NCBI RefSeq assembly: GCF_003324165.1
Contig: NW_025407842.1
Location: 90,081-154,080, forward strand
Direction of reading: 5' to 3'
Length of the DNA stretch: 64,000 nt
Source: Naegleria lovaniensis
Taxonomy: Eukaryota; Heterolobosea; Eutetramitea; Acrasida; Naegleriidae
The position numbers and the translations under genes were made by a program. Under the pieces are notes generated by a model. That model ran no database searches and had not been told where the DNA came from. It was given only the letters and a program-made list of their open reading frames with translations. Shown here piece after piece: positions 24,226 to 36,685 of the stretch. Numbering within the stretch: the first letter of the stretch is position 1; every line of letters starts with the position of its first letter.

Positions 24226-26353
24226 ATGTCTGAAAGATCCACCCCATTTCATCAAATTCGTGATGTCATGTTTGAAATCTTCTCATTCTCTCTTGCACCC
24301 TCTGTATTTTTCAAATATTCGCTTGTTTGCAAGTGTTGGAATGATCTCATCAGTTCCGATAATTATTTCAAGCAACATCGAACACTAACAGCTCCGAAGA
24401 AATCCTCGAATCAAGAAAATCAATCTTCACCACCTTCCTCTACATTTCTCAACGACACCTTTACATGCTGGATTGAATACATGTCTTATCTCAACTCTGA
24501 ACTCTATGAAAGTTTACTATCATTTCGAAAACATATAAAATCAGTTAAAAAGGGTTCTGAATATTTTAGCAGAACTGAAATTACTTTCGAATTTTACGAA
24601 AATGATGAACAGAGAGAATACACCTTCACCTGTGAAAAGTCAAATCGAAGAAATCAGGTTTCCATTTTGGCTCAAGTTTTCAAAAGTGAAGACGAATTAA
24701 AAAGACGCACAGTTACCTCGATTGATGAATGTGAACTAGTTCCAAATAATTATGTATCGAGTAATGAAAGCTTGGAAACTCCTGTAAACAAGATTGAAGT
24801 GATTGGTTATTTTGTGCAAATGCAGAATGGAAAATCTATTGAGAGACGATCTTATTTTTCTTTTATGAAATGGTTTCTATCCTTTCGAGAGCGATATTTT
24901 CCTTGCTTGTCAAATGTAATGTTTTTAATGGCGTTAGAATTTATTATTGATTGTGATTTACCTCACTATTCTCATCTCAATCCAAGAGATACTGTCCTTT
25001 TACACGCCTATTTTGAAAATTTTAAATATCAAGCAAACAATGATGAGTGCAATTTAGTGTTAAAAAGTATACACCTTTACCAAAAAGATGTTAAAGGATA
25101 CGAATCTTTATGGGCTCCACTGCTTAAGAATCTTAACTCTAGTTCATGGACGCGTTTGGAAAAATTAATTCGAAACGGTTATTCTTATCCCTTGAAAGGA
25201 TTGCGTGACATTTGTCTGAATTTTCCATACGATCAAAAAAAGTGTCAATTTTTGCGACTTTATTTGAATTGGAATAAGGATATTTCACTGAAAGATTTAT
25301 GTCAAGATGAGAAAAACAAACAGGAATTCTCTCTTCAAATTCAACATAATTATTGCAAAGCATTTTGTGAAACACTTGTTGAAAACTGTCTCGACATTGT
25401 GAAAGAAACGTCCTCGTATTTATTATACATTCTCAATGATGATGGAGAAGTTAACTATGAATTGTTGGATTATTTGAAAGAGAAGATACCAAATTTTTAT
25501 TCTCCATGTGATTTACGATTATCAACAAAATCTCAATTGTGCAGTAATGATTTGGAACGAATTCGCCATTCTTCAACAGCCAAATGTATTCTATTTTGTG
25601 AAAATGAAAATCAAAAGAAGGAGATGGAACGAGATTTTTCAGAATATAAAGGAGGAAAATTCAGTATGACCATCGAGACAATTGATACAGCGTTTGCCAT
25701 TTCTCAAGAAGAACATCAACACACAGAAAATACAAGCATGATTGAAAAGGAAGAAATTCTCTCCAATAATCTCAAGGAGAAATATGGTCATTATAGCACC
25801 TTCTTCTTCTATGAACAACGTACACTATTGTACAACCACAATGAATGTCGATATGAACTGACTTTGGGTTGTGTGAACAAATTGAAAGTATTGTTGTCAT
25901 GTATGCAAGGAAAGAGATTTTGTGTAATAATGTTACCTTTTTTTTCAAAGAGTGTAAACACCAAGCCATTAGAAAGGGAATTTACAAAGTTGAGAGAGTA
26001 TCAAGTTTATTTGCTAGTGTCGCATCACTTTGATTTGCCTACACATTTTCCTATTTTTGAAGAATTGGCATGTTAAAGATCAATTGACAATTAACTTCTC
26101 AAAGCAAGCTCACGAATATCCAAACTTCCATCTAACATGTTATTTGAATGATCATGTGATATCTTATTTCAATCTCAGTGAATCGTCCAATTCGTGCATG
26201 ATTAATTTGAACGGACCTGTCACTTTTCAATTAGACTGCAAGCTCACTAAAAAATTTCCTCGTTCTTTTCACAAAAAAAGAGTTCAAAGCTTCCCTCAAT
26301 TTTGCTTCTGTTTATTATTCTCACACAGCCACACCATTCACATTCGTACCTAA
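24226..26353 (+). CDS. F-box-like protein
   Basis: The main open frame runs from 24226 to 26076 (616 residues). The start is the Met after eight A, not the upstream ATG of the same frame. Residues about 5-50 look like an F-box (FHQIRDVMFEIFSFSLAPSVFFKYSLVCKCWNDLI), the site that docks on SKP1 in SCF ubiquitin ligases. The rest (about 570 residues) is of no known family and has Lys/Asn/Glu-rich helices and several Cys. From about 26076 a second frame continues to 26353 with protein-like text (NFHLTCYLNDHVISYFNLSE), which suggests a one-step frame break near 26070 and a C-terminus about 90 residues longer. Whether the gene ends at 26076 or 26353 is open. Confidence 0.7.
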
Positions 26354-26356
26354 TCG

Positions 26357-27982
26357 ATGACCAGCACCATTGAAACAACATCTTACGGCAACGATAAGAA
26401 TAATAACATCCTCTCTCCTCCAACATCCAACAACAATAATCATCAACGATTTTCAACAAGCGCTACGTCCACATGCACCATGGTTTCAACAACAAATTCT
26501 TCGATTCAATCCGGAGGCATTTCAGAAACATCGATGGGTATTAGTTCTTCTTCTTCATCGGTAACGACCAAGACAACGTCGACAACAACAACAAATGGTA
26601 TTCAGATTGGAGTTGTTTCATCACCATTGATGAACATGTTTGAAAAGGAAATGGTTGTAAATCCATGTGGCGCTTCAGTGTTGGAATTGAGTAAGGATCA
26701 TGTGGTCTTGTTGGTAGTGATCAAGTGGTTTGGATGTCCATTATGTCAAAGTATGTCGTTAAATAATTTCTTTTTAAAAAAAATTAATTTTGTAAAATGT
26801 GAAATTTTGTGTGAAAATGAAATATATAGGTGTCATTTCTCGAATTCAAGAATATTTACCATCGTTTCTCATGATGAACATAGTTCCCATCATTTGTCAT
26901 CAAGAAAATGAAGAAAAAGCCTCTTCCAAATTAGCTCATACCAATTTAATGAACTGTCGTGTCACTTCACAAGTGAAAACTAATCTCCTGGTCCGGAGTG
27001 CAGGTCTTTTCAAACACTTTCTTGCAATGCCAGCCATTCTAAAAGCATTATTTAAAGAGTGTAAGAAACTATTTTTGCCTTCGATAAAAGATTTTCGACA
27101 AATGAACATTTTAACACATTTTGGAATGTTATTGGTTCAGAATGGAGTTGTAGAATCTAATTATGCATTTACCAAGATCAGCGAAAGACCTGATTTTGGA
27201 AAATTTATCTTTCATCTGAGAAGGAGATGGATTTGAAAAAAGAATTTGAAAATGCCTCAAAACCAGACATTCCCAAGTTATTGAAATTATTTCCAAATAT
27301 GAAAGGAATTTTTAAGGAAGGAAAGAAAAAGAGGTTACAAATAACATCGAGTTTGGGACATGAATTAGAAACTCCTCGAGGAGACCACAAAGGTGCATCT
27401 TCTCCATTGTCGAATAGTGTTGCAGAATCGAATACTTCATTCTCCACTCAACTCGATCAAATTCTTGAAAATGTCACCATGAGAACATATTTTAAGGCTT
27501 TTCTAAGTAATATTTTCAGTTTGGAATTGGTCATGTTTATTGAACAAGTGAATGTATACAAGGTGTTGTGTAAAGCACACACTTCCAAAATGCAAAAACA
27601 ATTACAAATGCAACAACAAATGTCAGAATATGAATTGACAATTATGGACATTCAAACACCACCCAATGAACGAAATGAACGAGTCTTATCCTACAATGGT
27701 AATGAAATGCATTCTCTGGGAGAAGATCATCAAGTGTGTGCTCAACAAATTATTGAGACTTTCTTTGAAGAAGATTCCATATTTGAAATTAACACCTCTC
27801 AAAAATTGGTCCAACGAATGAAATTGAGAATGCAAAACGAAGGTTGTGTGATGGATTTATTTGATGAGCTTGTCAGAGACATCAAAGCAACCATGCTCTA
27901 TCCATTATATTCGTCGTTTGAAACGACTGATATTTACAAGTCCATGAGTGAACGGATGGAACGAATGAAAAAAATGAAATAA
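26357..27982 (+). CDS. Peroxiredoxin-like (thioredoxin fold) and RGS domain fusion
   Basis: Exon 1 is 26357-26750 and exon 2 is 26830-27982. After a Ser/Thr/Asn-rich leader (about 85 residues) comes a thioredoxin-fold part: VVLLVVIKWFGCPLCQ holds a CPLC pair where peroxiredoxin-like 2 (AhpC/TSA-type) proteins have their active site, and the region to about residue 285 keeps the layout of that family. The last 190 residues match an RGS domain: LENVTMRTYFKAFLSNIFSLELVMFIEQVNVYK, then IIETFFEEDSIFEIN and LFDELVRDIKATM. RGS domains speed GTP hydrolysis on G-alpha subunits. Near 27211 one T appears missing: with it the two halves read through as FIFSSEKEMDLKKEF and the gene has 515 residues. If the junction is real, this is a redox-fold protein fused to a G-protein regulator. 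Confidence 0.75.
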
Positions 27983-28118
27983 CCATACACGTGATACTTT
28001 TTTTGATACTAAACAACAACGAGTTTCTTTATTGAATTCATGAATTAAATGATAAAGTTCTATTCACGCAGAATGAAATAATTGGAAAACTTTTGGTTGA
28101 CATCAGTTTACAAAAAAA

Positions 28119-30524
28119 ATGAAACGAAAGATCAGTGCGGAGGGGATGGTAAGCTCGGACAATTCTTCAGAAATCAATAATGATGGAAGAGAACCTCCAA
28201 GTAAAAAGGAAAAGCAATATTCATCAAATCACGTGTTTAGTATTTTACGTGAATATGATCCGTATATTTTGCAGAAAATATTTTCATATTGTCATCCGAA
28301 ATTCATGTTTGAAACATTGATGATCACTTGTTCCGAATGGTATTTGAACTATTTTCAAAAGAAACAGTTTGTTTTGTTTTTGAAAGAATGGTTGTTGGAG
28401 AGATGGAAGTTCTTGATTCGAGATTTGGACACTCATGAGCTTGATGATGAACAAAAGAGTGCTATCATACCAGACGTGTTACAAAAGTTTAATACAGAAA
28501 TGAAAGATGAAAAAATTGAACAGTTACTCAAGTATGGGTTGCGATTCTTGAAGTTGTTTTTAAATGAACATCCTTTTAAGAGAAGGAAAACAACAGATAC
28601 TATGAGCGATGAGGATGACGAGGACGAAGAAGATGAAATCTTGGAAGAAGAGTCCACACAATCTGAAAATGAGGAAGAGAGGAAGATGAAGAAGAGAAAG
28701 AGAGCGAAGATGAAGAACCTCATCTAGATGTGGCCAATAATTCCAATGGATCCTGCTACAAGCACCAACTAGCTCTCGTTGCTATTCTTTAGAAATTATT
28801 TTCACCATTGATACGCAGCCACTTTATAAACTGAATTGGGAAAATGGGTACTCAATATTTGACAGCAGCGAGGGAAATATTATTAATGTGTTGCATGATG
28901 GAAACGCTGTGTTTGCAAATTTTTACGGTGGTTATTATTACCCTGACTATGACCGATGTGCCTATAGAAGAACTGATTTTTGGATGAAGCTCAGTAATCA
29001 TCAAGGAACACTAGCCGACCAATTGAAGCACATTTTGTTTCAATGGTCAATTGAGGATAGTTATGAAAATGCTCTAAATTTATTGACAATTATTGGAAAA
29101 GAAAATCCAAAATCAATGCTATCAAAAACAAACTATGAATTCTATTCATGGGATGAAGGCGAGGCATATGGAATCATCCATAAAATGCCTTGGACGCTTA
29201 ACGATTATGTAAAACAACAACAACATGACTTGTATTTACTTGGTGATGGTCGTAGTAATGTGTCTACTATTGTTGATGATCGATGCTTTTCAGATTTTTC
29301 TTTTTTTGAAGGTTTGGCTAGAATTAATGAAGCAAGTTTTAAAAGATTGATAGCTATGGCACCCATTAGCTTCAGAAAAGATGAAAGAGTTATTCCATTT
29401 CTATCAAGCAACGCATCTGCATTCAAATATTTGCATGAATCTCTAAGGCATGACAAAAAGTTGCTAATGCAAATGTTAGCTGTGAATGGAAATATTTTGA
29501 ATATTTATCATCTGAAGAGTATCAAAAGGTAATTACTGTGGACAAAGAAATGGTTAAATTTGCTTTGAAACATGGATGCTCTCTCGAACACATTCCTTCC
29601 AACATTTCTTTGACAAGGAATTAGCTCTTTGCGCTGTTTCTGGAGGATGTACAATCAAAGACCTTCCCACAGAATTAAGAAATGATTTAGAGGTGGTTCT
29701 CCTTGCTGTAAAATCTCACCCATTCACATCATTACAATTTGCTAAAAAGCTAATTGATGACAAAGAAGCTGCTTTGCAATTGGTGAAATGTTCCCCAAGG
29801 CATTTCGATGGATTTCTGGTTCCGTAAAAAAGGACCACAGAGAAGTAACTAGAGCAGCAATTGAGACATTTTTTGACGCTCTTAGATTTGCTCTCGATGA
29901 AACAGATGAAGAGTTTATGGAACTGGCAAGACAATCACTGAGCCAAACTATTAGAAAAGGAAAAGAAGCTTTGTGTGAAATTCACCAATTCATACCAAAC
30001 AATATTGGAAGTTAAGGAAAAGCGTCATCAATTAGCGTTCATGATAGAACATGTCTCTTTTGTGGGCGGTCCATCTTTTCAAAAGTGTTTGGTCCCTGTA
30101 TTGAAGAACTTGGTTATGACGCAGTATTAACCTTCAATTTATTGGACACGGATATTAAAAACAAAACGGAAGATGAGCTCATTCAAGGACATGTCTATCC
30201 TTTCCTTGAAAAAGAACAGAGTTTTTGGGAACACTTAATAGTTACCTCAGCACTGCAAAATGATCAAAAAATTAAGGAGATTATCCAATGTTACAGAGGA
30301 AGCAATTATGTGACGCCAGTGGTTTGATTGTTCAAGAAAAGCAGAAATTTATGAATGTACTTCAAAAAACCGTAAGACCTAATTTTGTTGAGGCTGGATC
30401 AACCATGATTCCTAACGCGACTCCATCTTTTGTAAAGTTACCCCACCAAAGAAGCTCTATCAGTGGATATTATCTTCAATACCCATCAATTTCAATAATT
30501 ATTACATACACACGACAATCTTAA
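28119..30524 (+). CDS. F-box-like/DUF4116 repeat protein, frame-broken
   Basis: The start at 28119 follows eight A. The first 200 residues contain an F-box-like helix set (YDPYILQKIFSYCHPKFMFETLMITCSEW) and an acidic tail. The coding text then changes frame repeatedly. The middle and end show DUF4116-type repeats: LRHDKKLLMQMLAVNG, LRNDLEVVLLAVKSHPFTSLQFAKKLIDDKEAALQLVK, a repeat family common in amoebae and giant-virus-rich protists and of unknown function. The last protein-like piece (VLQKTVRPNFVEAG...) ends near 30524. At least five frame steps are needed in 2.4 kb, far more per kilobase than in the 13 kb UBR4 gene. This may be a decaying member of a repeated family or a poorly sequenced stretch, so exact pieces are not joined here. 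Confidence 0.6.
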
Positions 30525-30601
30525 TTTTATGATTGACACACTAGCGCTATTCTCACGTTTCACAAGTTGTTGGTTTTCATTGCAATCTCTTATTATTTAA
30601 C

Positions 30602-30901
30602 TTATAAGCAAACAGAGTCTATCCATTGTTTCTTTTCGTCGTAATATTTGAGAAGATTTTGGTAGGAGCGAGCACAACATTCATTTGAGAGCAGCGTTGT
30701 TGTGTTCAACATTAATTGTGCTACTTTTACTCCGAATTCTGTTAAAATATATGTTCTGCTCCATCTGTTATGGGAAACAGCACAAATACAACATTTCTCT
30801 GATTTGGTGTGCTTTTTGCTTGAAACTCTTGTGCATAGCAAGCCGTCAGCAAGCGGGTGACCTGTGTAACGTTTTGGTGGCTTAAGTTTGGATGTTTCCA
30901 T
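30602..30901 (-). CDS. Possible small Cys-containing protein
   Basis: This is an open frame of 99 codons whose ATG at 30901 follows five A in an AT-rich leader, the usual start context here. It has a basic N-terminus, then CCICAVSHNRW and a later CC pair, and a helical end (LLKYYDEKKQWIDSVCL). No family is recognised. The opposite strand has only a short hydrophobic frame with no good start. It could equally be chance. Confidence 0.35.
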   Translation of the reverse strand: METSKLKPPKRYTGHPLADGLLCTRVSSKKHTKSEKCCICAVSHNRWSRTYILTEFGVKVAQLMLNTTTLLSNECCARSYQNLLKYYDEKKQWIDSVCL

Positions 30902-31062
30902 TTTTCTCTATTTTTGTTTTTTCTTATAGAGAGAAAATTACCTCTCAATTCATTCTTCAAGCATTTCAAACAGAGCATTCAATCCCTAAACCGTAAGCCG
31001 GCCAGGACACAACAGAGACCTCGTTGTAAACTCTTTAAAAAATTCTCAAAAATAATCGCACC

Positions 31063-31708
31063 ATGAACGCCAAGATTGTGAATAAGGTATTGCCATCAGA
31101 GGACGAAGAGGAAGAAATTGTGGATCCAGCCATTGAACTCCGTGCTACTTGTGCTGCTTCTAGATGCCAACAAGAAGTTGCTGATTATGAAGGATGCGTG
31201 AAAAGAATTGAAGGAGATGAAACCGGAGAGAAGAATTGTGCTGCTTGGCTTTTTGATATGAGAACTTGCATTGATCATTGTGTATGTACTTTAGTTTGGA
31301 TGGTGACATTTGTTGTTGGTATATATTTATAATGATGAAAACATTTTTGTTGTGATGAAAAACCATGATGTTATCATCATCTTGTTTATGTTCGGATGAA
31401 AATTGTTGGTATGGAAAATGGAATTTCAATTGATACAACTCATCATCATGTGCGGAATAACCAAACACATGGTTTGGCAAAATTGACTTTGCACGATTAT
31501 TATTATTATACAACATCATTAATTTGGAATTTTATGATAACAACTTATTCATCATTCAACATATAATATATTTGTTTCCCTTCATCAACGAAAATCATCA
31601 TTTTCAACGGAACAGGCTTCTGAAACTCTCTTTTCAAAGCTCAAGTAATTTATGAACAAATTATATATTTCAGTTTTGGCTGCTAGTAAATTCTATCGGT
31701 TATGGTGA
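31063..31708 (+). CDS. UQCRH: Mitochondrial complex III hinge protein (UQCRH/QCR6)
   Basis: Exon 1 (31063-31281) encodes an acidic N-terminus (SEDEEEEIVDPAIELR) followed by the paired-Cys helices of the cytochrome bc1 hinge subunit: CAASRCQQEVADYEGCVKRI, NCAAWLFDMRTCIDHC. The protein sits on the intermembrane side next to cytochrome c1 and aids cytochrome c docking. The end of the family (V-x4-KLF-x2-L) seems to lie in a second exon at 31674-31708 reading LAASKFYRLW before a stop, after TTTCAG. That makes an intron of about 390 nt, the longest here. The phase needs one more G at the donor (GTG/GTATGT), which may be another lost homopolymer base. Without splicing the frame ends in unrelated text at 31332. 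About 85 residues, which fits the family. Confidence 0.85.
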
Positions 31709-31906
31709 GATTATTGCAATAACATTCTCATCAAGACTGGTGTGAGTCGTGTTTGGATGACAAATTGTAGGGACAATAAACTCGAGTCATCTATTTAATT
31801 TCAAATTCAAAATCAAAACCATCAATGATTTCATGTATTTGGATCCGATGTAATTTCAAGCTTTCACATTTGAATAATTTATTAAGCTTCTTTGGAGACA
31901 ACCTTA

Positions 31907-33736
31907 TTACATTTTGATGACAATCTTTCCAACAAAAGAGGATGAAGATGAGCCCGTGATGGAGTTGTCAAGTTTTCGATGTGCATCTCGAACGGAAGAA
32001 AGGGAAAGGCAATGAGCAATCGGAATTTCAATATGCTCTTCATGAATGTCTTTTACAATATTATTGAGGATGTCTGTGAGTTCCATATGATCAAGAGTTA
32101 CAGTGTTGCAACAGTACAATTCAGTAAGCGAAATATTGACATCATCATGTACTTACGTAGATATCTTCCAATCAAATTCGTATTCTGTACATAGCTCTGT
32201 TCAAAAATGTTGGTCATTGCAATCGATTTCGAATACATGAATTCCAAATGTGAAGCAGTCAAACCATGATCACAAAATTCACTAAATGCTAGAGTGCCGT
32301 GCGTCGACAATACATTAAGGCACATGTCAATGAAGCGAGTCGTGGGGTTTCGATCCTTTGGTAAATTGCTGTTCTGTTGTTTCTCTTGACTCGTTCGTGA
32401 GTGTACGTTACCACTGCTTGGAATCAATACAGATTCTCCCAACACAACCAATTGCACACCAAGCCCATTAGTTTCTTTCATTATGGCTTGTTGCAACTTT
32501 TCAGGAGTGTCATAAAGTCTTCGATCCAAAATGACGAGTGGATTAATTGCAGAATTTCCACTCCTCATCATGGACAACACGGATGAAATGTATTGAGTAT
32601 CAAAAGGAGGAGAATTTCCCAAGATCCTGCTCCATTGTGGCTCGTCATCATTGAGTCGTCATGATCATTTTCTTCATCATCCAAATTCCCAGAATTAGCT
32701 CCATAACGATCACTCAACTTGTCACTACTACTCGAGGTGACTAGTCCTTGTCGATGATGACGTTTCAAATACGTTGATGAAGTCAATCGAGATGAAATCA
32801 TTCTCAAAAAGTTAATTTCCTCATCGGTATGTACTGTTGTAATGACTCGACATTTCGCTAATAAAATTGCCAATTGCAATAAATAAGTTTGTTCCCATCG
32901 AGCTCCACTACTCACAAAGATGACATCTCCTTGTCGAATAGGAGAGGCGCATTTGAAAAATAATGTGTCATAGGCACGAATTCCACACATGATCGCACTT
33001 GATGCTTTGATAAATGACATGCCATTGGGAATTTTCACAAAAAAGTGAGCATCGGCTACACATTCAGTCGAACATCCACCATTCAGAGAGGAAGGCAATA
33101 CTGGATTCGTCATCATCATGGAACTTGTTTCAAAATCTTGTGATTCCATGATCAGTTGGTGAGATAAATTATTTTCATTAGAATCTTCATTGGAATCTAC
33201 AGATGATGTTTTGTATTGGATGATTGTTGTGAATTGAGACTACCTGAATACTCATTCAAATTCTGTACGGGTATAAATCCCATGACACAATCTCCAACCG
33301 AAAATACTTTTGAATTGACTTTTTTTCCAACTTGAGTCACTACTCCACTCACTTCATATCCAGGAATAATCCAACAGGAAGACAAAGATGGTGCTTCTGG
33401 ATGCTCCGAATTTTCAATAATTTTTGATTCCAATGATGATGAAAATTGGGATTTCCATAACGGGAATGTTCCTCTTCGTACTTGTGAGTCTAATTTTGAG
33501 AGTCCACAACATTTGACTTGAATTTTAATTTGAAAAGGAGAAAGTGAGGTATTGATACAGTGTTCTCCTGTTTTTGTAATGATTTGAATTTGATCTTTGA
33601 ATAAAGACGAGGAAGAAGATGATCCCGAAGGAGGAGAGGACGAATAGGGATTATAATTTTCGGAATGTAACGAAAGATAGGCTGGAATTCCGGTGGATGG
33701 AGAGGGATGAAGAATGGCAAATGTTTGTTGGTTCAT
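31907..33736 (-). CDS. Medium-chain reductase, quinone oxidoreductase-like (CRYZL1-type)
   Basis: The start at 33736 follows eight A. The N-terminal GroES-like part has VKCCGLSKLDSQVRRGTFP and PGYEVSGVVTQVGKKV...SVGDCVMGFIP. The middle has HFFVKIPNGMSFIKASSAIMCGIRAYDTLFF and the start of a nucleotide fold (QGDVIFVSSGARWEQTYLLQLAILLAKCRVITT). The C-terminus after an intron at about 32068-32154 ends in GKIVIKM, typical of the family. The usual GxGxxG of the cofactor site reads GARWEQ, as in CRYZL1, whose dinucleotide site also departs from the standard. No zinc ligands of classical alcohol dehydrogenases are seen. Two frame steps are needed, near 33215 and near 32620, both next to short base runs. 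The substrate is unknown. Confidence 0.72.
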
Positions 33737-33804
33737 TTTTTTTGATTTGATTTTTTCATTTTGGAATTAATGTTGCAAACAAGAAATTTCAATAATAAAT
33801 TCGT

Positions 33805-36601
33805 TTACTTGTCAATTAAATTAATATCAGTATCAGAAGTGAGCAAATGCTTGCATCGTTGGGTTCCAACAATACGTTCCAATTTGAGAGCATCAAATGT
33901 GGTAAATAATGACAAGATTCGACACGATGGATATTGAGATCGAATGTTAATTCCTTTCTTTCCAAAAATTTCATAAATGAATGCATTTTCTGGAAGTGAA
34001 TAAAACACTATTTGATTGATTTTGAAATCTGCCAATTTTGGTGCATGGTAATAAAAGTGTCGTTCTGTATACACTAAAAAGTTGGCACTGTCTTGTCTGA
34101 ATTTTGTGAGAACATTTTTCGTTTTTTCAGTGTATTCTGAAATTCCAAAGAATGGAATGTTGCACATGTCAAAATAATTTCTCAATCGAACAAAATCCAA
34201 ATAGGAAGATACAATGATGAGAAATCTGCCATCCATGCTGTTTTTGAATCGAGGAAACACAGCGTTCACAAAATAGTTGTATCGTTCATCGTCGACTGCT
34301 GTTGGATCGGTACAAGAGATTCTTTCGAAAATTTGAGGAATATTTCCTGCAAGAGGTGTTAACACTCCATCATAGAAGGATCTAGTTTTCACGAGTCCTC
34401 TCATATTCCTGCAGTATTTGGTCACGAGCCCATTTATATCAGGACTCATGTATGAGCTTAGGACAATGGTTTGCCTAAAGTACTTGGCGCTGTAGAAGTG
34501 TTAGAAATGAAAATGAGAATAAGGTGGTTGATTCAAGAAAGAATCAAACGTTAGAGCGATTAGAAATTTGACTTTCACACAAACTTACAATCCTTGAATA
34601 TGATATTCCTTCAAAATGTCAAAATCAAGATCAAAAGTGAATTTTTGCTGTTCCTCAACATTGACAATATCCAAAGTCTTGGTGACATGTTCCCAATTTT
34701 GCATTAATAACTTGTCACATTGATCAATAATGCAAACTTCAATCGATGATAAAAATCTCTCGCTGAAGGTCGTAGTATTTGTAAGGCTTATTCATAACCA
34801 TTCTCAAAAATATAAAACTTACTATCTGTCTGCAACATTTTCCAATTGTATTCCAATAGGTGTAGCTATGATAACATCAGACTCAGCAACAGGGGCCATA
34901 ATCTCCAATTGTCCATGATGATCTTTCAATTTCAGACCTAAACTGAACTCTTCATTAGTATTTCCTTCGAAAATTTGTTGCCACCAAACTGGTTTTGTCT
35001 TTTTAATTTCTTCATCGTCCTCGTCAGCATCAAAGGTCAACTCGAAAGCTTCCCGTCTTCGAATAGAGAGAAGTTTTGGAATCAATTCAAGCATGAGTTC
35101 TACAATAAGGAAAGCAACAAAACGGTTTGGCACCAATACCAAAATTTTAGCAGTGTTGTAGCTGTCATCTCGAACGGTATATTGTTCTTTTGAATAGAAT
35201 TCTCTTTTTGTGTCATTGTACCATTCATATCGTTTTGTTCTTTTCGGAATTATAGAGTGATTATTAATGAATGGTATGATAGTAATGTGTGAAATTGTTC
35301 TGATCCAGTTTAAAGTCAAATACTTACTTGAGCAAATGATTCACAATATGAAGAGTATACGTCTCTACACAAACTCTATGGTTATCGAGAGTGCAATTTG
35401 GGAAATATAAATCTCTATAATCATTCATAATGGCGAATAATCGACCTTGAAAATCATCTCGGAAGTGAGTAGGAGGTGTGATACTTTTTGGGTTACTGTA
35501 GGATGATCCTGTCTTAATTTTCAACCTTAGAGCAGCATGTGAGGATTGATTGGATTGTTGGGACTTGGCTGAAGATTTTTCGTCTTCCGTCACTTGATCA
35601 AGATATTCCTTCCATTTTCGAATAAGGTCATCTTCGACCAAAAGCTCGTTCAACGTGTAGGATTTGTCTCGTTTGATCTTATCCAAAATATTGGTAGATG
35701 AGTTGCTTCCAGCCAAGGGTGTATCTTCAATGCTGAATTCAAATTTGGATTTCTTCGTTTCTGTAATGAATACGTCCTCCAATTTCTCATTCTCGCTCAA
35801 TTCAGTGGATAGTAATTTTTTCACACGCTCTTCCTTCGTGAAAGACTTGTAAATGGCATTCAATTCTTCTTCCTTCATGGTACCCACAAATTGAATCATG
35901 TCTCCCAAAACAAGTGCCTTATCTCCATCCACAGTTTCAGAATTGATAGTATCTATGACTGTCATTTCTCGGCTCTCCAATTTTTCAACAACATCCTTTA
36001 ATTCATCACCCTGCCAAGGTCTATAAAAGTGATGATACCAAACATCTTTGACCTTCTTATCAAAATCAATACAGACACAAAGCTTCTGATAGGAATTGTC
36101 GCTCAGGTCATTGGTACGATATTCAATAAATATTGGATTTTGAGTGTTTTGAAAATGATATTTTGGAATATTCATCGTGTATTCGTCAATGTGGTGCTGT
36201 GCGGCAAAACTTTCTGGAATTTCCATCTTGGGGGATAACAAGGAAGCAAATGGATCCATATGAAATTTGTTGGTGAATCTCTTCATCCCTCCTTGTTCTG
36301 CTTTCATTGATGCATGTATAAATTTGTTTCTCAATTTATCCAAAATTGAAATACTTTCTCCATTCGTATTAGCGCTGAATTTAACCTTCTTTGATGATTT
36401 TTCATCGTCATTAGGATCGGAATGGTCATGATGATTTTGTTCAACATTCCTTCTCTTCTGCTGTTTGTTTGCAATCAATGATTTTATATTGAGTGAACCC
36501 GAGCTCGAAGATTTTGTTTTCATTGTACTTTCCGACGAAGAGCTGTTCTCCTTGTTGTCGCTCGGAGAAGCAGCAATTCTCACCTTCTTCTTCAAGGTCA
36601 T
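33805..36601 (-). CDS. UTP25: UTP25-like U3 snoRNP-associated protein
   Basis: There are four exons: 36601-35328, 35239-34823, 34762-34589 and 34489-33805. All are GT-AG and phases match throughout, giving 849 residues with no frame break. The N-terminus is charged and low complexity with basic nuclear-type clusters. Family landmarks are NHLLKTKRYEWYND, AKILVLVPNRF, SDVIIATPIGI, FLSSIEVCIIDQCDKLLMQNWEHV, AKYFRQTIVLSSY and GRFLIIVSSYLDFVRLRNYF. UTP25 (Def in animals) belongs to the small-subunit processome and is needed for early 18S rRNA processing. It has a DEAD-box-like fold that has lost the ATPase motifs; here the Walker B position is DQCD. It acts in the nucleolus. The start follows eight A. 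Confidence 0.92.
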
Positions 36602-36685
36602 TTTTTTTATTGAATTTTCCTTTTTTTATTATTCAACAGTTTGCAGCATAGATGAAGTTTTCAACAATTTGCATCACACGGTGGC

